Positions 17,602 through 25,068 of a DNA stretch of 35,648 nucleotides are shown here, piece by piece. The notes under the pieces were generated by a model, which saw only the letters and a program-made list of their open reading frames with translations, searched no databases and was not told the DNA's origin. The position numbers and the translations under genes were made by a program. This DNA is from Kiritimatiellia bacterium (GTDB taxonomy: Bacteria > Verrucomicrobiota > Kiritimatiellia > SS1-B-03-39 > UBA6053): positions 1 through 35,648 of the forward strand of contig JAGYLC010000009.1 of the NCBI GenBank assembly GCA_018401235.1, read 5' to 3'. Each line of letters starts with the position of its first letter. The first letter of the stretch is position 1.

Positions 17602-17726
17602 GCACCAGCCCTCAGTTTGAGGAAGAATTTTACAAAAGTTCATCGCAAATCCAAATGGATGTTCATCGAATAAACCAAACCCTGAGCTCGCCTCGGGATG
17701 CGGAGAGATTCAATACCGGAATTCGC
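17602..17726 (+). repeat. 125-nt dispersed repeat, copy 1
   Basis: Starts GCACCAG and ends ATTCGC; aligned without gaps to 25975-26099, with 6 substitutions by eye. It begins with a conserved small stem CCTCA-GTT-TGAGG. If read as coding (EEFYK...IQMDVHRINQTL), five of the six differences change the amino acid, so protein-level constraint is not apparent. It lies just past the ABC-F gene. Confidence 0.9.
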
Positions 17727-17729
17727 ACG

Positions 17730-18145
17730 TTGGGTCTCATCCCGCTCGGAAATGATGGGGTTGTAGTGCCCCTCCTCATCGAAGTGGACCGCAAGAGACG
17801 GTCATGTTAGCGGGCGACCCCGTTCAAGTTGATCTCCCCCTCCAGCACCGCGCTCACCCGGGTGGCGGGTATGCGTTACAGTCTACGCATGGATGCCAGG
17901 GAAGTAAAACCCCACCAGCTCCAGGCGTTTCCGCCCTCAGGATATCGCCGGGCTGCAACTGATGCGTTCCTTTGCCGGGGAGCGGGCGGAGCAGCGTTCC
18001 ATCCGCAAGTACCACCATCTGCTTTCCGGGTTGTCCGTCCCCCCCAATCCCCGCGCCTTCGGGGCCGATCAGGCCGCGTTTCCCTAACAGGCCGGACCCG
18101 GAAACAAACCCGCGTTTTCCGGGCTCGGTACGTGTAGTGGAAACA
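17730..18145 (+). other. Stretch with possible remnants of a degraded gene
   Basis: No intact gene of useful length. Short segments in different plus-strand frames look protein-like, for example DGVVVPLLIEVD near 17755-17790, ALTRVAGMRYSLRMDAREV near 17840-17900 and LQLMRSFAGERAEQRSIRK near 17955-18010. I could not join them to a known family. Given the indels just upstream in the ABC-F gene, this may be another gene damaged the same way, or nothing. Confidence 0.25.
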
Positions 18146-18182
18146 TCTTGTCACCAAAGGGTACTATGGATACAGATACGCC

Positions 18183-19454
18183 ATGTCCTTGACCATGATG
18201 ATCGCACTAATTGTGCTGGGCGGCTGGTTTTCCGGTCGGCTCTTTGACCGCCTGCATCTGCCCGCCGTGTTGGGAATGCTATTGTGCGGCCTGCTTCTTG
18301 GCGGAGCACTGGGAGAAGACGCCTGGCCCACCGCGTTGGTGGAGATGAAACCTTTCCTGAAAACCTTCGCCCTAGTGGTGATTCTGCTCCGGGCCGGACT
18401 GGGCATTCGACGTCGGGTGCTGCATCAGGTGGGCGGAACCGCTCTGGCCATGGCCCTCCTGCCCTGTCTGCTGGAGGGAACGGTGCTGACTCTTCTGCTT
18501 CATCACTTCTGGCAGTTCTCCTTGCCAGTGGCGGGTCTCACCGGGTTTATGCTGGCCGCGGTGTCCCCGGCGGTGGTGGTTCCGGCGATGCTGACACTGG
18601 CGGAAAAGGGATACGGGCGAAGCAACCAGGTCCCCACCTTAGTGCTGGCGGGCGCTTCGGTGGACGATGTATTCGCGATCATCTTGTTTTCCCTGTTTAC
18701 CCGAATGGCCCTCCGTGGAGATCACTCATGGACGGCGCTTTTGTGGGACCTACCAAAATCCATACTGCTGGGAATCATTCCGGGTATTCTGCTGGGGTTG
18801 CTGCTGGCCTGGGGTTTTCATCGGTACTACAGCCGGATTCGCGCAACCGAAAAAACTCTCGTCCTAGTCATGCTTTCCTTGGTGCTGGTGCATCTGGGCG
18901 ATGTCCTGCACAGTGCCGCGTTGCTGGGTGTGATGACGGTAGGGTTCCTGCTGCTTGAGCGGGCCGAACGCGTTGCCCACGAACTGGCAGCCAAACTCTC
19001 CAAAATTTGGGTCTTCGCGGAAATCATGCTGTTTGTCCTCATCGGCATGCAGGTTGATCCCCGTCTGGCCCTGTCCGCCGGGCCCGCCGCTGCCAGTATT
19101 GTATTCGCCGGTCTGCTCGCCCGCTCGATTGGAGTGTGGATCGCCACCTGGAGATCGTCTCTGACCTCGCATGAGCGTCTGTTCTGTGTGCTCGCCTATT
19201 TGCCCAAGGCCACAGTGCAGGCCGCCCTCGGCGGAGTTCCGCTCGCACTGGGGGTTCCGGGTGGCGAACACATTCTCGCTCTGGCCGTGCTCTCCATCCT
19301 CTTCACCGCCCCGCTCGGCCTCATCTCTATCCGCCTGGCGGGTCCCCGGCTGCTGGAGCAGGAAAATTCCTCACTTCCGCCGATGGGATCTCTTACCGAT
19401 CCATCCATAACGACGGAATATCAGCATCATGGTCAGTCCAGAACCAATCATTAA
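18183..19454 (+). CDS. Cation:proton antiporter (CPA family, Na+/H+ exchanger domain)
   Basis: 423 residues, about 12 membrane segments. The fold and motifs fit the Na_H_Exchanger domain: LHLPAVLGMLLCGLLLGG in the first helices, FALVVILLRAGLGI, VSPAVVVPAML, and GASVDDVFAIILFS, whose paired Asp residues correspond to the ion-binding helix. There is no TrkA-N or other cytoplasmic regulatory domain; a 40-residue polar tail follows the last helix. Ion specificity cannot be told. The last 84 nt overlap the convergent corA, so the tail is encoded opposite the corA C-terminus. Confidence 0.86.
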   Translation: MSLTMMIALIVLGGWFSGRLFDRLHLPAVLGMLLCGLLLGGALGEDAWPTALVEMKPFLKTFALVVILLRAGLGIRRRVLHQVGGTALAMALLPCLLEGTVLTLLLHHFWQFSLPVAGLTGFMLAAVSPAVVVPAMLTLAEKGYGRSNQVPTLVLAGASVDDVFAIILFSLFTRMALRGDHSWTALLWDLPKSILLGIIPGILLGLLLAWGFHRYYSRIRATEKTLVLVMLSLVLVHLGDVLHSAALLGVMTVGFLLLERAERVAHELAAKLSKIWVFAEIMLFVLIGMQVDPRLALSAGPAAASIVFAGLLARSIGVWIATWRSSLTSHERLFCVLAYLPKATVQAALGGVPLALGVPGGEHILALAVLSILFTAPLGLISIRLAGPRLLEQENSSLPPMGSLTDPSITTEYQHHGQSRTNH

Positions 19455-20495
19455 CGCCCAAGCAAACAAATAGCCGTATTTCCAGTATAACTCGGGCATA
19501 TTCCACCCACTGATATCCGGATCGAAATTCATGCCATACACCCCGGCAATAAAGGTGATCGGGATAAAAATCGTGGAAATGATGGTCAACACTTTCATCA
19601 CTTCATTTAATTGATTTCCACTGATCGACCGCTGCAAATCAAAGAGGGATGTACTGATTTCCCGTAAATGGTCCGCGCGGGCCAGGGCACGCATCGCGTG
19701 GTCCTGCACATCCCGGAAATAAGGAAGCGTATCCGCCGCCAACCATGATTGCTCCAGCTTCATCAGTTGATCCGGCACCAGAGACTGATTCCAGAAGATG
19801 CGGCGCAGGATCATCACTTCCCTCCGCAACGCATGAATTTCGTTCACACAGGAGGCACCCTCCCCGTCCAGTAACCGCTCTTCCAAAAGTTCGGATCGCT
19901 CATCGAAGGCCTCAAGTATCGGAAACGCGATATCCACCAGCATATCCATCGCCACATAAAACAGATAATCGACCCGACTTTGAATCATGCGGGGTGCCCC
20001 TTTTTTAAAGCGTTCCCATATGGGGGCCAATTTGGAAGCGGAGTCCACCTGCAGCGTTACCAGAAAGCCCTGTCCCAGATAGAGCGATACCTGTTCAAAC
20101 CCCAGTTGGTCCTCCACCAAATGCGGAACCTGCAGCACCGTGAATTGCATGTCCTCATACGAGGTGGTTCCCGGATGTTGACGCAAATTCATCCCGTCTT
20201 CCAGTGCCAGCCGGTGCAATCGGAACAACTGCCCCACTTCCGAAATCAGTTCGGCATCCCCCAGCCCATTCACATCCAGCCACAACCACTGATTTTCCCC
20301 AAGGGAATTTTTTAGCGAACGCAAGGTATCCAGCGAGATATTTTCATGCGGGGCCCAATTACCATCCCCGGATATTAACACATCCAGCCGGGGCGGGGGA
20401 GACCCTTCCGGTGCCACCAACAAACCGGGAGCGGATCCGGGGGTTTGGTCTGATCGTTTGGCGGGTTTGGCCCGATGATCTAATGGGTTTTTCAT
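19371..20495 (-). CDS. corA: Magnesium/cobalt transport protein CorA
   Basis: 374 residues. A large N-terminal cytoplasmic domain with NQWLWLDVNGLGD and LHRLALEDGMNLRQHPG (the conserved helical-sandwich motif), a long helix with YLFYVAMDMLVDIAFP, and two C-terminal membrane helices separated by the signature GVYGMNFD (the GMN loop), followed by a short basic tail. It forms a pentameric Mg2+ channel. The start overlaps the stop of the upstream TIM-barrel gene (ATGA). The N-terminus has a 40-residue charged extension beyond most relatives. Confidence 0.93.
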   Translation of the reverse strand: MKNPLDHRAKPAKRSDQTPGSAPGLLVAPEGSPPPRLDVLISGDGNWAPHENISLDTLRSLKNSLGENQWLWLDVNGLGDAELISEVGQLFRLHRLALEDGMNLRQHPGTTSYEDMQFTVLQVPHLVEDQLGFEQVSLYLGQGFLVTLQVDSASKLAPIWERFKKGAPRMIQSRVDYLFYVAMDMLVDIAFPILEAFDERSELLEERLLDGEGASCVNEIHALRREVMILRRIFWNQSLVPDQLMKLEQSWLAADTLPYFRDVQDHAMRALARADHLREISTSLFDLQRSISGNQLNEVMKVLTIISTIFIPITFIAGVYGMNFDPDISGWNMPELYWKYGYLFAWALMIGSGLTMMLIFRRYGWIGKRSHRRK

Positions 20496-21280
20496 GTATG
20501 AGTATAGGTGTGTACCAGATCATGCAACACCCTTGCATCCCGATGATAATTTTCGAGCACGTCATCCTTAGCGAATTCCAAGAGGGCCCAACGGGGCTTT
20601 GGATCCTCCGCCAGGATTTGAAAATACCGCATCCACCGCTCTTTACCCTCGGAAAGCAGATATCGATCCGCCCCGCCGCCTTCCCCCCAATGAAACACAT
20701 GCACATTGGACACCCGGGGAAGAATACGGAGTAAACTTTTTTCACAGACGTCCTCCGGTTGACCGTTGGGGGGCTGCCAAAGACTGTCCAGGTTTTCCAG
20801 AGGAAGCGCCTCCAGCAGGTCTACGGCGGACTCGATATCGTCGGTCAGGGTATTTCCATGATATTCAAACGCAATACGAATGGACCGTTTCGCCGCCAAT
20901 TTGCAGATTCGCTCGGTATCTTCAATCACCACTTGACGGTCCTGTAAACTCGCTCTGGCAGAGCCCTTGTTTCCAGCCCACACCCGTACCACGGGGGTGC
21001 CCAGAGCCTCGGCCGAATCCAGCACCGCCTCGATTTCCGGCGACTTCTCCGCGGGCCCGACCCGATAATAGGATCCGTAAGCCGCCGATTCCAGTCCCGC
21101 GTCCCGGGTCCAGCGCGCCACCTGTTCCGCGACTTTTACGTTTCCGTGCGGCACATGCACGTCTCCTCCCCACTCCAGCCCCTGTTGTCCGGCTTTCACC
21201 ACCTCTTCAATAAGTTCAGGGGCGGAATGTTTCCGAAAACTAATCGATACCAAGCCGGTTTTGAGTGTGGATTTTTCCAT
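20492..21280 (-). CDS. Sugar phosphate isomerase/epimerase (xylose isomerase-like TIM barrel)
   Basis: 262 residues from ATG 21280, just 1 nt past the SDR stop. The AP_endonuc_2/xylose-isomerase-like barrel is shown by TGLVSISFRKHSAPELIEE, GLEWGGDVHVPHGN, VVRVWAGNKGS, IRIAFEYHGNTLTDD with a metal-ligand Glu, and VHVFHWGEGG, with ALLEFAKDD near the end. The substrate is unknown, but with an SDR immediately upstream the pair may act on a sugar or inositol derivative. Co-transcribed with corA downstream, an unusual partner. Confidence 0.85.
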   Translation of the reverse strand: MEKSTLKTGLVSISFRKHSAPELIEEVVKAGQQGLEWGGDVHVPHGNVKVAEQVARWTRDAGLESAAYGSYYRVGPAEKSPEIEAVLDSAEALGTPVVRVWAGNKGSARASLQDRQVVIEDTERICKLAAKRSIRIAFEYHGNTLTDDIESAVDLLEALPLENLDSLWQPPNGQPEDVCEKSLLRILPRVSNVHVFHWGEGGGADRYLLSEGKERWMRYFQILAEDPKPRWALLEFAKDDVLENYHRDARVLHDLVHTYTHT

Positions 21281-21281
21281 C

Positions 21282-22061
21282 TTACTGAGCAATGTAGCCC
21301 CCATCCACATTAATGACCTGACCCGTCACAAACGATGACGCATCCGAACAGAGCCACAACACCGCCTCCGCCACATCGTCCGGTTCCGCCACCCGCCCCA
21401 TCGGATGCCGCTTTTTAATCTGTTCAAACGTCTCAGCAGAATCGTGCATGGTTCGCCAGAGCATGTCGGTGTTCACCGCCCCCGGAGCTACCGCATTCAC
21501 ACGGATCTTGTGTTGCGCCTCTTCCAATGAGGCGGTTTTGGTCAATCCAAACACCGCATGCTTGGCCGCCACATAGGGTGCCAGCAGCGGCATACCCACT
21601 TCGCCCAACACGGAGGCTATGTTCACAATGTTTCCTCCGCCACTCGCGCGCAGGGCGGGAATCGCATGTTTGAGAATGAGAAAGGTCCCCATCAGATTCA
21701 CGTTCATTACCTGTTGAAAATCCTCCTGTGTAATGTCGGTCACCGCGTGGGGGTCGGCTTCCAGCCCTGCATTGTTCACCACAAAGTCCAACCGACCATG
21801 ACGATCCACGGTTTGGCTGATGCAGGCCTTCACCGCCGCCTCGTCGGTCACGTCGCTCTGCACATATTCCACCTTCAAGCCCTGCTTCCGGAGGTCCTTG
21901 GCCTGATCCTCGCCCAATTCGGAGCGTCGTCCGGAATAACAGACCAAGGCACCGCTTCTCGCCAGGGCCGACACGATCGCCTTGCCAATGCCAGACGTAC
22001 CACCGGTCACCAGTGCCACTTTGCCGTTGAATAAATAAGGATTGGTTCCGGGTGGATGCAT
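21282..22061 (-). CDS. SDR-family NAD(P)-dependent oxidoreductase
   Basis: 259 residues. Classical short-chain dehydrogenase: cofactor motif VTGGTSGIGKAI, NNAGLEADP, catalytic Ser in NIASVLGEVG, catalytic Tyr-Lys in YVAAKHAVFGLTK, and the ending VTGQVINVDGGY as in FabG-like and sugar dehydrogenases. GGAG stands 6 nt before ATG 22061. First gene of a leftward set with the TIM-barrel isomerase and corA. The exact substrate is unknown. Confidence 0.93.
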   Translation of the reverse strand: MHPPGTNPYLFNGKVALVTGGTSGIGKAIVSALARSGALVCYSGRRSELGEDQAKDLRKQGLKVEYVQSDVTDEAAVKACISQTVDRHGRLDFVVNNAGLEADPHAVTDITQEDFQQVMNVNLMGTFLILKHAIPALRASGGGNIVNIASVLGEVGMPLLAPYVAAKHAVFGLTKTASLEEAQHKIRVNAVAPGAVNTDMLWRTMHDSAETFEQIKKRHPMGRVAEPDDVAEAVLWLCSDASSFVTGQVINVDGGYIAQ

Positions 22062-22122
22062 AACAAACTCCTAAATAGATGAAGAAAGACCCTACATAAA
22101 CCATCCTTCGCGTTCAATCAAG

Positions 22123-22140
22123 CCTAATCCTTAAATTAGG
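22123..22140. promoter_or_regulatory. Small inverted repeat upstream of the SDR gene
   Basis: CCTAAT at 22123-22128 and ATTAGG at 22135-22140 are separated by 6 nt, about 60 nt before the SDR start, in an A/T-rich upstream region. It could be an operator. No family of regulator can be assigned. Confidence 0.25.
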
Positions 22141-22185
22141 ATATCTGTTATCTTATATAATGGACTGCCGACGGACGATAGCCCT

Positions 22186-22231
22186 TCCTGTCGATCGCTA
22201 CAGGAGGATCATGCCCCCTCCATCGACAGGA
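22186..22231 (-). terminator. Hairpin after the B12-controlled operon
   Basis: TCCTGTCGAT (22186-22195) and ATCGACAGGA (22222-22231) pair perfectly over 10 bp, with a nested GGAGG/CCTCC stem inside. It begins 9 nt past the stop of the prepilin gene. There is no long T-run, but its position suits transcription ending or mRNA 3'-end protection. Confidence 0.5.
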
Positions 22232-22240
22232 TCGGTCTCA

Positions 22241-23002
22241 CTACTCCCGCTCTCTGGAGGGGTTCCAGTAGCCATTCTGCTCGGTGGGGCCGAACCAGCC
22301 GATGCGCTGTTCCTGATTTTTTCCGCCATAGTAATTGGGGCCAGTCTGGTTGTTGGGGGATTCCAGACTGACATGACCATCCAGCCAGGCGACCAACGCC
22401 TTTCCGTTCGCACGGAAATGGGTGCTGGGCTGAAGTGAATGCCCGTCCCGACTTTGATAGGGGTCGCTGAAGGGATATTCCATGATCCCGTTGGCAGTGG
22501 CGAAGGCGGTGGTGGCGAAAAATACGGTTTGTGAAGGTTGGGGAAGTCGGGTGTAGTCTACGGGACGATGCTGCCCCCCGCTCCAGATTCCACCGAGATT
22601 GGTGGAATTATAGCCATAGCCCCCGGAACCGATTTCGAAGCTGCGTACATTCGAAATACGATCAAGCAAGGGACAACGGTTCACCTGCCCCGTATGTCCT
22701 AAATAGGGCGACAAATATCCCCCTTCCGGTTCGAACGGAGCCGAGATGGAGGTGCGGGCTCCATGCCAGCGGACGCGGTTATTCACACTCGCTCCTGGAG
22801 GCAAAGCCCCGTTATGGTCCACCGCATAGGCAACCCCCGCCAGTGCCAACTGACGCAGATTACTGCGGGAGGCCGCCGTTCGCGCCCGCTCCAGAGCAGA
22901 CCCCACTCCGGTGGCGGTGAGAGTGGCCAACAATCCGATGATGCTGATCACCACCAACATCTCGATCAGCGTAAACCCGGGTTTATGGTTTTCGGTGCGC
23001 AT
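22241..23002 (-). CDS. Prepilin-type N-terminal methylation domain protein (pseudopilin-like)
   Basis: 253 residues. A short basic leader, then the type IV prepilin site PGFTLIEMLVVISIIGLLAT, with cleavage after Gly, Phe +1 and Glu +5. The C-terminal domain contains RTAASRSNLRQLALAGVAYA and the late KALVAWLDGHVSLE, the pattern of the large PVC pseudopilin group related to the DUF1559/H-X9-DG proteins. It is translated from an ATG 20 nt inside the end of the upstream PEP-CTERM gene, so it is the third gene under the cobalamin riboswitch. Its role there is unknown; structural or adhesion roles at the envelope are possible. Confidence 0.87.
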   Translation of the reverse strand: MRTENHKPGFTLIEMLVVISIIGLLATLTATGVGSALERARTAASRSNLRQLALAGVAYAVDHNGALPPGASVNNRVRWHGARTSISAPFEPEGGYLSPYLGHTGQVNRCPLLDRISNVRSFEIGSGGYGYNSTNLGGIWSGGQHRPVDYTRLPQPSQTVFFATTAFATANGIMEYPFSDPYQSRDGHSLQPSTHFRANGKALVAWLDGHVSLESPNNQTGPNYYGGKNQEQRIGWFGPTEQNGYWNPSRERE

Positions 23003-23756
23003 GGCGAATCACCAGTCCCAGTCCTACAAACAGGAGGAAGAGCACCGAAGGTTCCGGGATGGCGTTTATCACTCCGATGGCATCCAAATCAAAACCCCCG
23101 GTCTCGAAATCCGTTTTCCAGGGATCATTGATGATGTTTCCCTGCGAATCGTCGCGTGCATAGTCGGGATCAATGCTGCCAACCACATCGATGATTTTCA
23201 CGTGGGTGACGGCATTCACATTCAATCCGGAAGTGCCCGCTAGCTCCTCCAAGTCAAACAGCGTCCCGTACCCGGCCAAATCCTTTCCGGCCAGATTCGT
23301 GATATCCGCGGGATTTATGGAGCCGGACACCCATTCCACCTGGGTATCCGCTTGGGTGAGGGAAATCGAGTCAAAGCGATGAAACGCGATACCGTCGGAA
23401 CTCACTTCCACAAATGCCAATTCATACCAGCCCTCAAAAGAATTTGAAAAAACCGCGAAGTCCGCGCCGGGACCATTGGCGATAGGGTTGGCAAAGGTCA
23501 ATACAATCGATCCTCCATCCCCGAGACTGACCACCGGGTGCGATCCTCCATCCGCCCCGGCGGGACCGAGCACATCATTTGGATCCCCGAACGAGGCATC
23601 GCCTTTGGACGGATCCGAAATATCCATGGGGCCGCGTATCAGGTCCTGATAGCCGGTGACCCAGCCCACAATGGACGGATCTGTGGCCGATATGGGGCTG
23701 GCGGTCAATGACTGGCCAATCCAGATTAGCAAAAAAAGTAGTAGAAGACGATTCAT
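22983..23756 (-). CDS. PEP-CTERM surface protein, 'cell surface protein' type
   Basis: 257 residues. Signal peptide LLLLFLLIWIGQSLTA; a beta-rich middle with VSLGDGGSIVLTFANPIANG, GADFAVFSNSFEGWYELAFV and a late VTHVKIIDVVGS; and a C-terminal sorting signal AIPEPSVLFLLFVGLGLVI then RHAHRK (Pro-Glu-Pro, hydrophobic helix, basic end). An exosortase elsewhere should process it. The middle resembles, from memory, the 'cell surface protein' that accompanies DUF4465 genes in Bacteroidetes corrinoid loci. Its ATG overlaps the stop of the DUF4465 gene (ATGA), and it overlaps the prepilin gene at its end. Confidence 0.85.
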   Translation of the reverse strand: MNRLLLLFLLIWIGQSLTASPISATDPSIVGWVTGYQDLIRGPMDISDPSKGDASFGDPNDVLGPAGADGGSHPVVSLGDGGSIVLTFANPIANGPGADFAVFSNSFEGWYELAFVEVSSDGIAFHRFDSISLTQADTQVEWVSGSINPADITNLAGKDLAGYGTLFDLEELAGTSGLNVNAVTHVKIIDVVGSIDPDYARDDSQGNIINDPWKTDFETGGFDLDAIGVINAIPEPSVLFLLFVGLGLVIRHAHRKP

Positions 23757-24592
23757 CGCTGCACTCCTTGCTGCTTCACGACCCAGCGACGGCCGATGAA
23801 TAGGAGGAATGCACCCAATAGCATCGTGACCAGGGTCCCGGGTTCAGGAATCGCCCCCAGATTATCCAGCGCGAAGTAGGCGGGGGTATTCATGCCAAAG
23901 TCCCCATTATCCGATGAACTGAGTTCGAAGGACAGGCTATCCACCGTTCCCAGAGAACTGAGATTCACAAAGGTCCAGTCATCGACAATATAGTTCTGCG
24001 AATTATCCGTAAATCGGTAATCGGCGAGGTAAAAATCGACCATGCCGGTTGTGGATCCGCCGTTCGCGCCGGTGATGCTGAGCTTGAACCAGTCGGAATC
24101 ATCGCCGGATTCACCCCCGAATTGCTTGGAGAAATCGGAACCGTTCACCATGTCAAGCGCCGCATAGGTGGTGTTGGTTACGAACAGCCCTTTGCCAACA
24201 CTGAAATCGAAGGGGGTGGCGTAGGTGATCGTGTTGCTTTTATAGCTGATGGCGTAGGTATCAGAGCCTCCCGCGCCCGATCCGGGATAGGCGCTGTATT
24301 GGTTGCCAAACCCGGCGGTGGTGGTGTCGGTGGTGTTCGAGTAGGCGAATCCCTCCCAACTGGTAACACCCCCACCCCAATCCGTAAAGCTGTTTGGGAA
24401 GGTGACATCATTAACGGTGAAGTCGCCGGATCCATTAGACCCGTTCCAATAATAGGTCCCACTGCCGTTATATTCCGTGGAGCCATCTCCGATTTCACCC
24501 AGAGATCGGCTTTCGAAGGTCACAGGCGAGGCCCACAGTGACCCGATTATCGTCAGTGCAAGCGAGGTTGCACGTACTGTCAATTTCGTCAT
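23753..24592 (-). CDS. DUF4465 protein with PEP-CTERM anchor, behind a cobalamin riboswitch
   Basis: 279 residues from ATG 24592, chosen for the tandem AAGGA upstream and for the signal peptide (VRATSLALTIIGSLWA) that follows; longer frames run back through the riboswitch and are not real. The DUF4465 pattern is clear: TSWEGFAYSNTTDTTTAG, NQYSAYPGSGAGGSDTYA, GLFVTNTTYAALDMVNG, KQFGGESGDDSDWFKL, VDFYLADYRF, and GDFGMNTPAYFALDNLGA, then PEPGTLVTMLLGAFLLF and a basic end as sorting signal. In Bacteroidetes DUF4465 genes are found beside BtuB and BtuG, and I recall corrinoid binding for that group (BtuH); this is memory, not a search. Surface B12 binding is the best guess. Confidence 0.88.
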   Translation of the reverse strand: MTKLTVRATSLALTIIGSLWASPVTFESRSLGEIGDGSTEYNGSGTYYWNGSNGSGDFTVNDVTFPNSFTDWGGGVTSWEGFAYSNTTDTTTAGFGNQYSAYPGSGAGGSDTYAISYKSNTITYATPFDFSVGKGLFVTNTTYAALDMVNGSDFSKQFGGESGDDSDWFKLSITGANGGSTTGMVDFYLADYRFTDNSQNYIVDDWTFVNLSSLGTVDSLSFELSSSDNGDFGMNTPAYFALDNLGAIPEPGTLVTMLLGAFLLFIGRRWVVKQQGVQR

Positions 24593-24659
24593 GTTCCTTT
24601 TCCTTAGTCCCTTTTCGCGGGGACACAGAGTTAAAGTGGCATTCTCGAGGAACACCTGG

Positions 24660-24815
24660 GGATCTCCATCACGTCTTCTGGCTACCCGGCTTGTCCTTCT
24701 TTCCCCCTTCCACCCGATGCGGGCGTGGATATGGAAAAGTCGTATCCGGTTACAGTGGCGCGACCGCGGCTGAATTTCACAGCCTTCCGTTTGACGGAGG
24801 TCCTTGCAGCGAATG
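24660..24815 (-). promoter_or_regulatory. Cobalamin (B12) riboswitch
   Basis: On the minus strand the conserved core reads GTGAAATTC (24780-24772), then GCCGCGGTCG (24770-24761) and CGCCACTGTAACCGG (24760-24746), the best conserved block of the class. Upstream, CCTCCGT and ACGGAAGG pair as a stem. Downstream, TCCAC (24729-24725) pairs with GTGGA (24713-24709), followed by AAGG, and the B12-box-like AGCCAGAAGAC lies at 24683-24673. A possible expression stem, GTCCC (24624-24620) with GGGAC (24611-24607), ends just before the ribosome binding site, suggesting translational control. I did not find a convincing closing P1 stem. Confidence 0.88.
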
Positions 24816-24926
24816 TCGCCGTTTTGCCTATAAAGAAGAGTTGAACTTCCTACAAGAAAAAAATGTGCTAAATCGTACCCACGACATCTTATTTGCTTTG
24901 TGAAAACACCTTTTAACAAATTTTAA

Positions 24927-24955
24927 TTGACCCGAGGGGGTTACGGGACTATGAA
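24927..24955 (+). promoter_or_regulatory. Sigma70-type promoter for tRNA-Ser
   Basis: TTGACC (24927-24932) and TATGAA (24950-24955) are 17 nt apart, and the tRNA begins 15 nt after the -10 element. This fits a short-leader tRNA promoter; it faces away from the B12 riboswitch transcript. Confidence 0.55.
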
Positions 24956-24970
24956 ATCCCTCCCTTACGC

Positions 24971-25062
24971 GGAGAGGTGCCGGAGTGGTCGAACGGGCTC
25001 GCCTGGAAAGTGAGTGTGGTTGGAAACAGCTACCGGGGGTTCGAATCCCTCCCTCTCCGCCA
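24971..25062 (+). tRNA. tRNA-Ser (anticodon GGA)
   Basis: The acceptor arms GGAGAGG (24971-24977) and CCTCTCC (25052-25058) pair fully, with discriminator G and an encoded CCA (25060-25062). Anticodon loop CTGGAAA between CTCGC and GTGAG gives anticodon GGA, reading UCC/UCU. A long variable arm (GTGTGGTTGGAAACAGCTAC region) and the T loop GGTTCGAATCC are as expected of class II tRNA-Ser. Confidence 0.95.
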
Positions 25063-25068
25063 TTAAAT

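Noticed and set aside
17568-17810. Separate gene containing the 125-nt repeat
   Set aside because: Five of six differences between copies change the residue and the second copy has different flanks, so a conserved protein is not supported.
24593-24919. Long N-terminal extension of the DUF4465 protein reading back through the leader
   Set aside because: This stretch is the cobalamin riboswitch; ATG 24592 has ribosome binding sites and is followed directly by a signal peptide.
24985-25068. Upstream extension of yjbQ
   Set aside because: It runs through the body of tRNA-Ser and is not a protein start.
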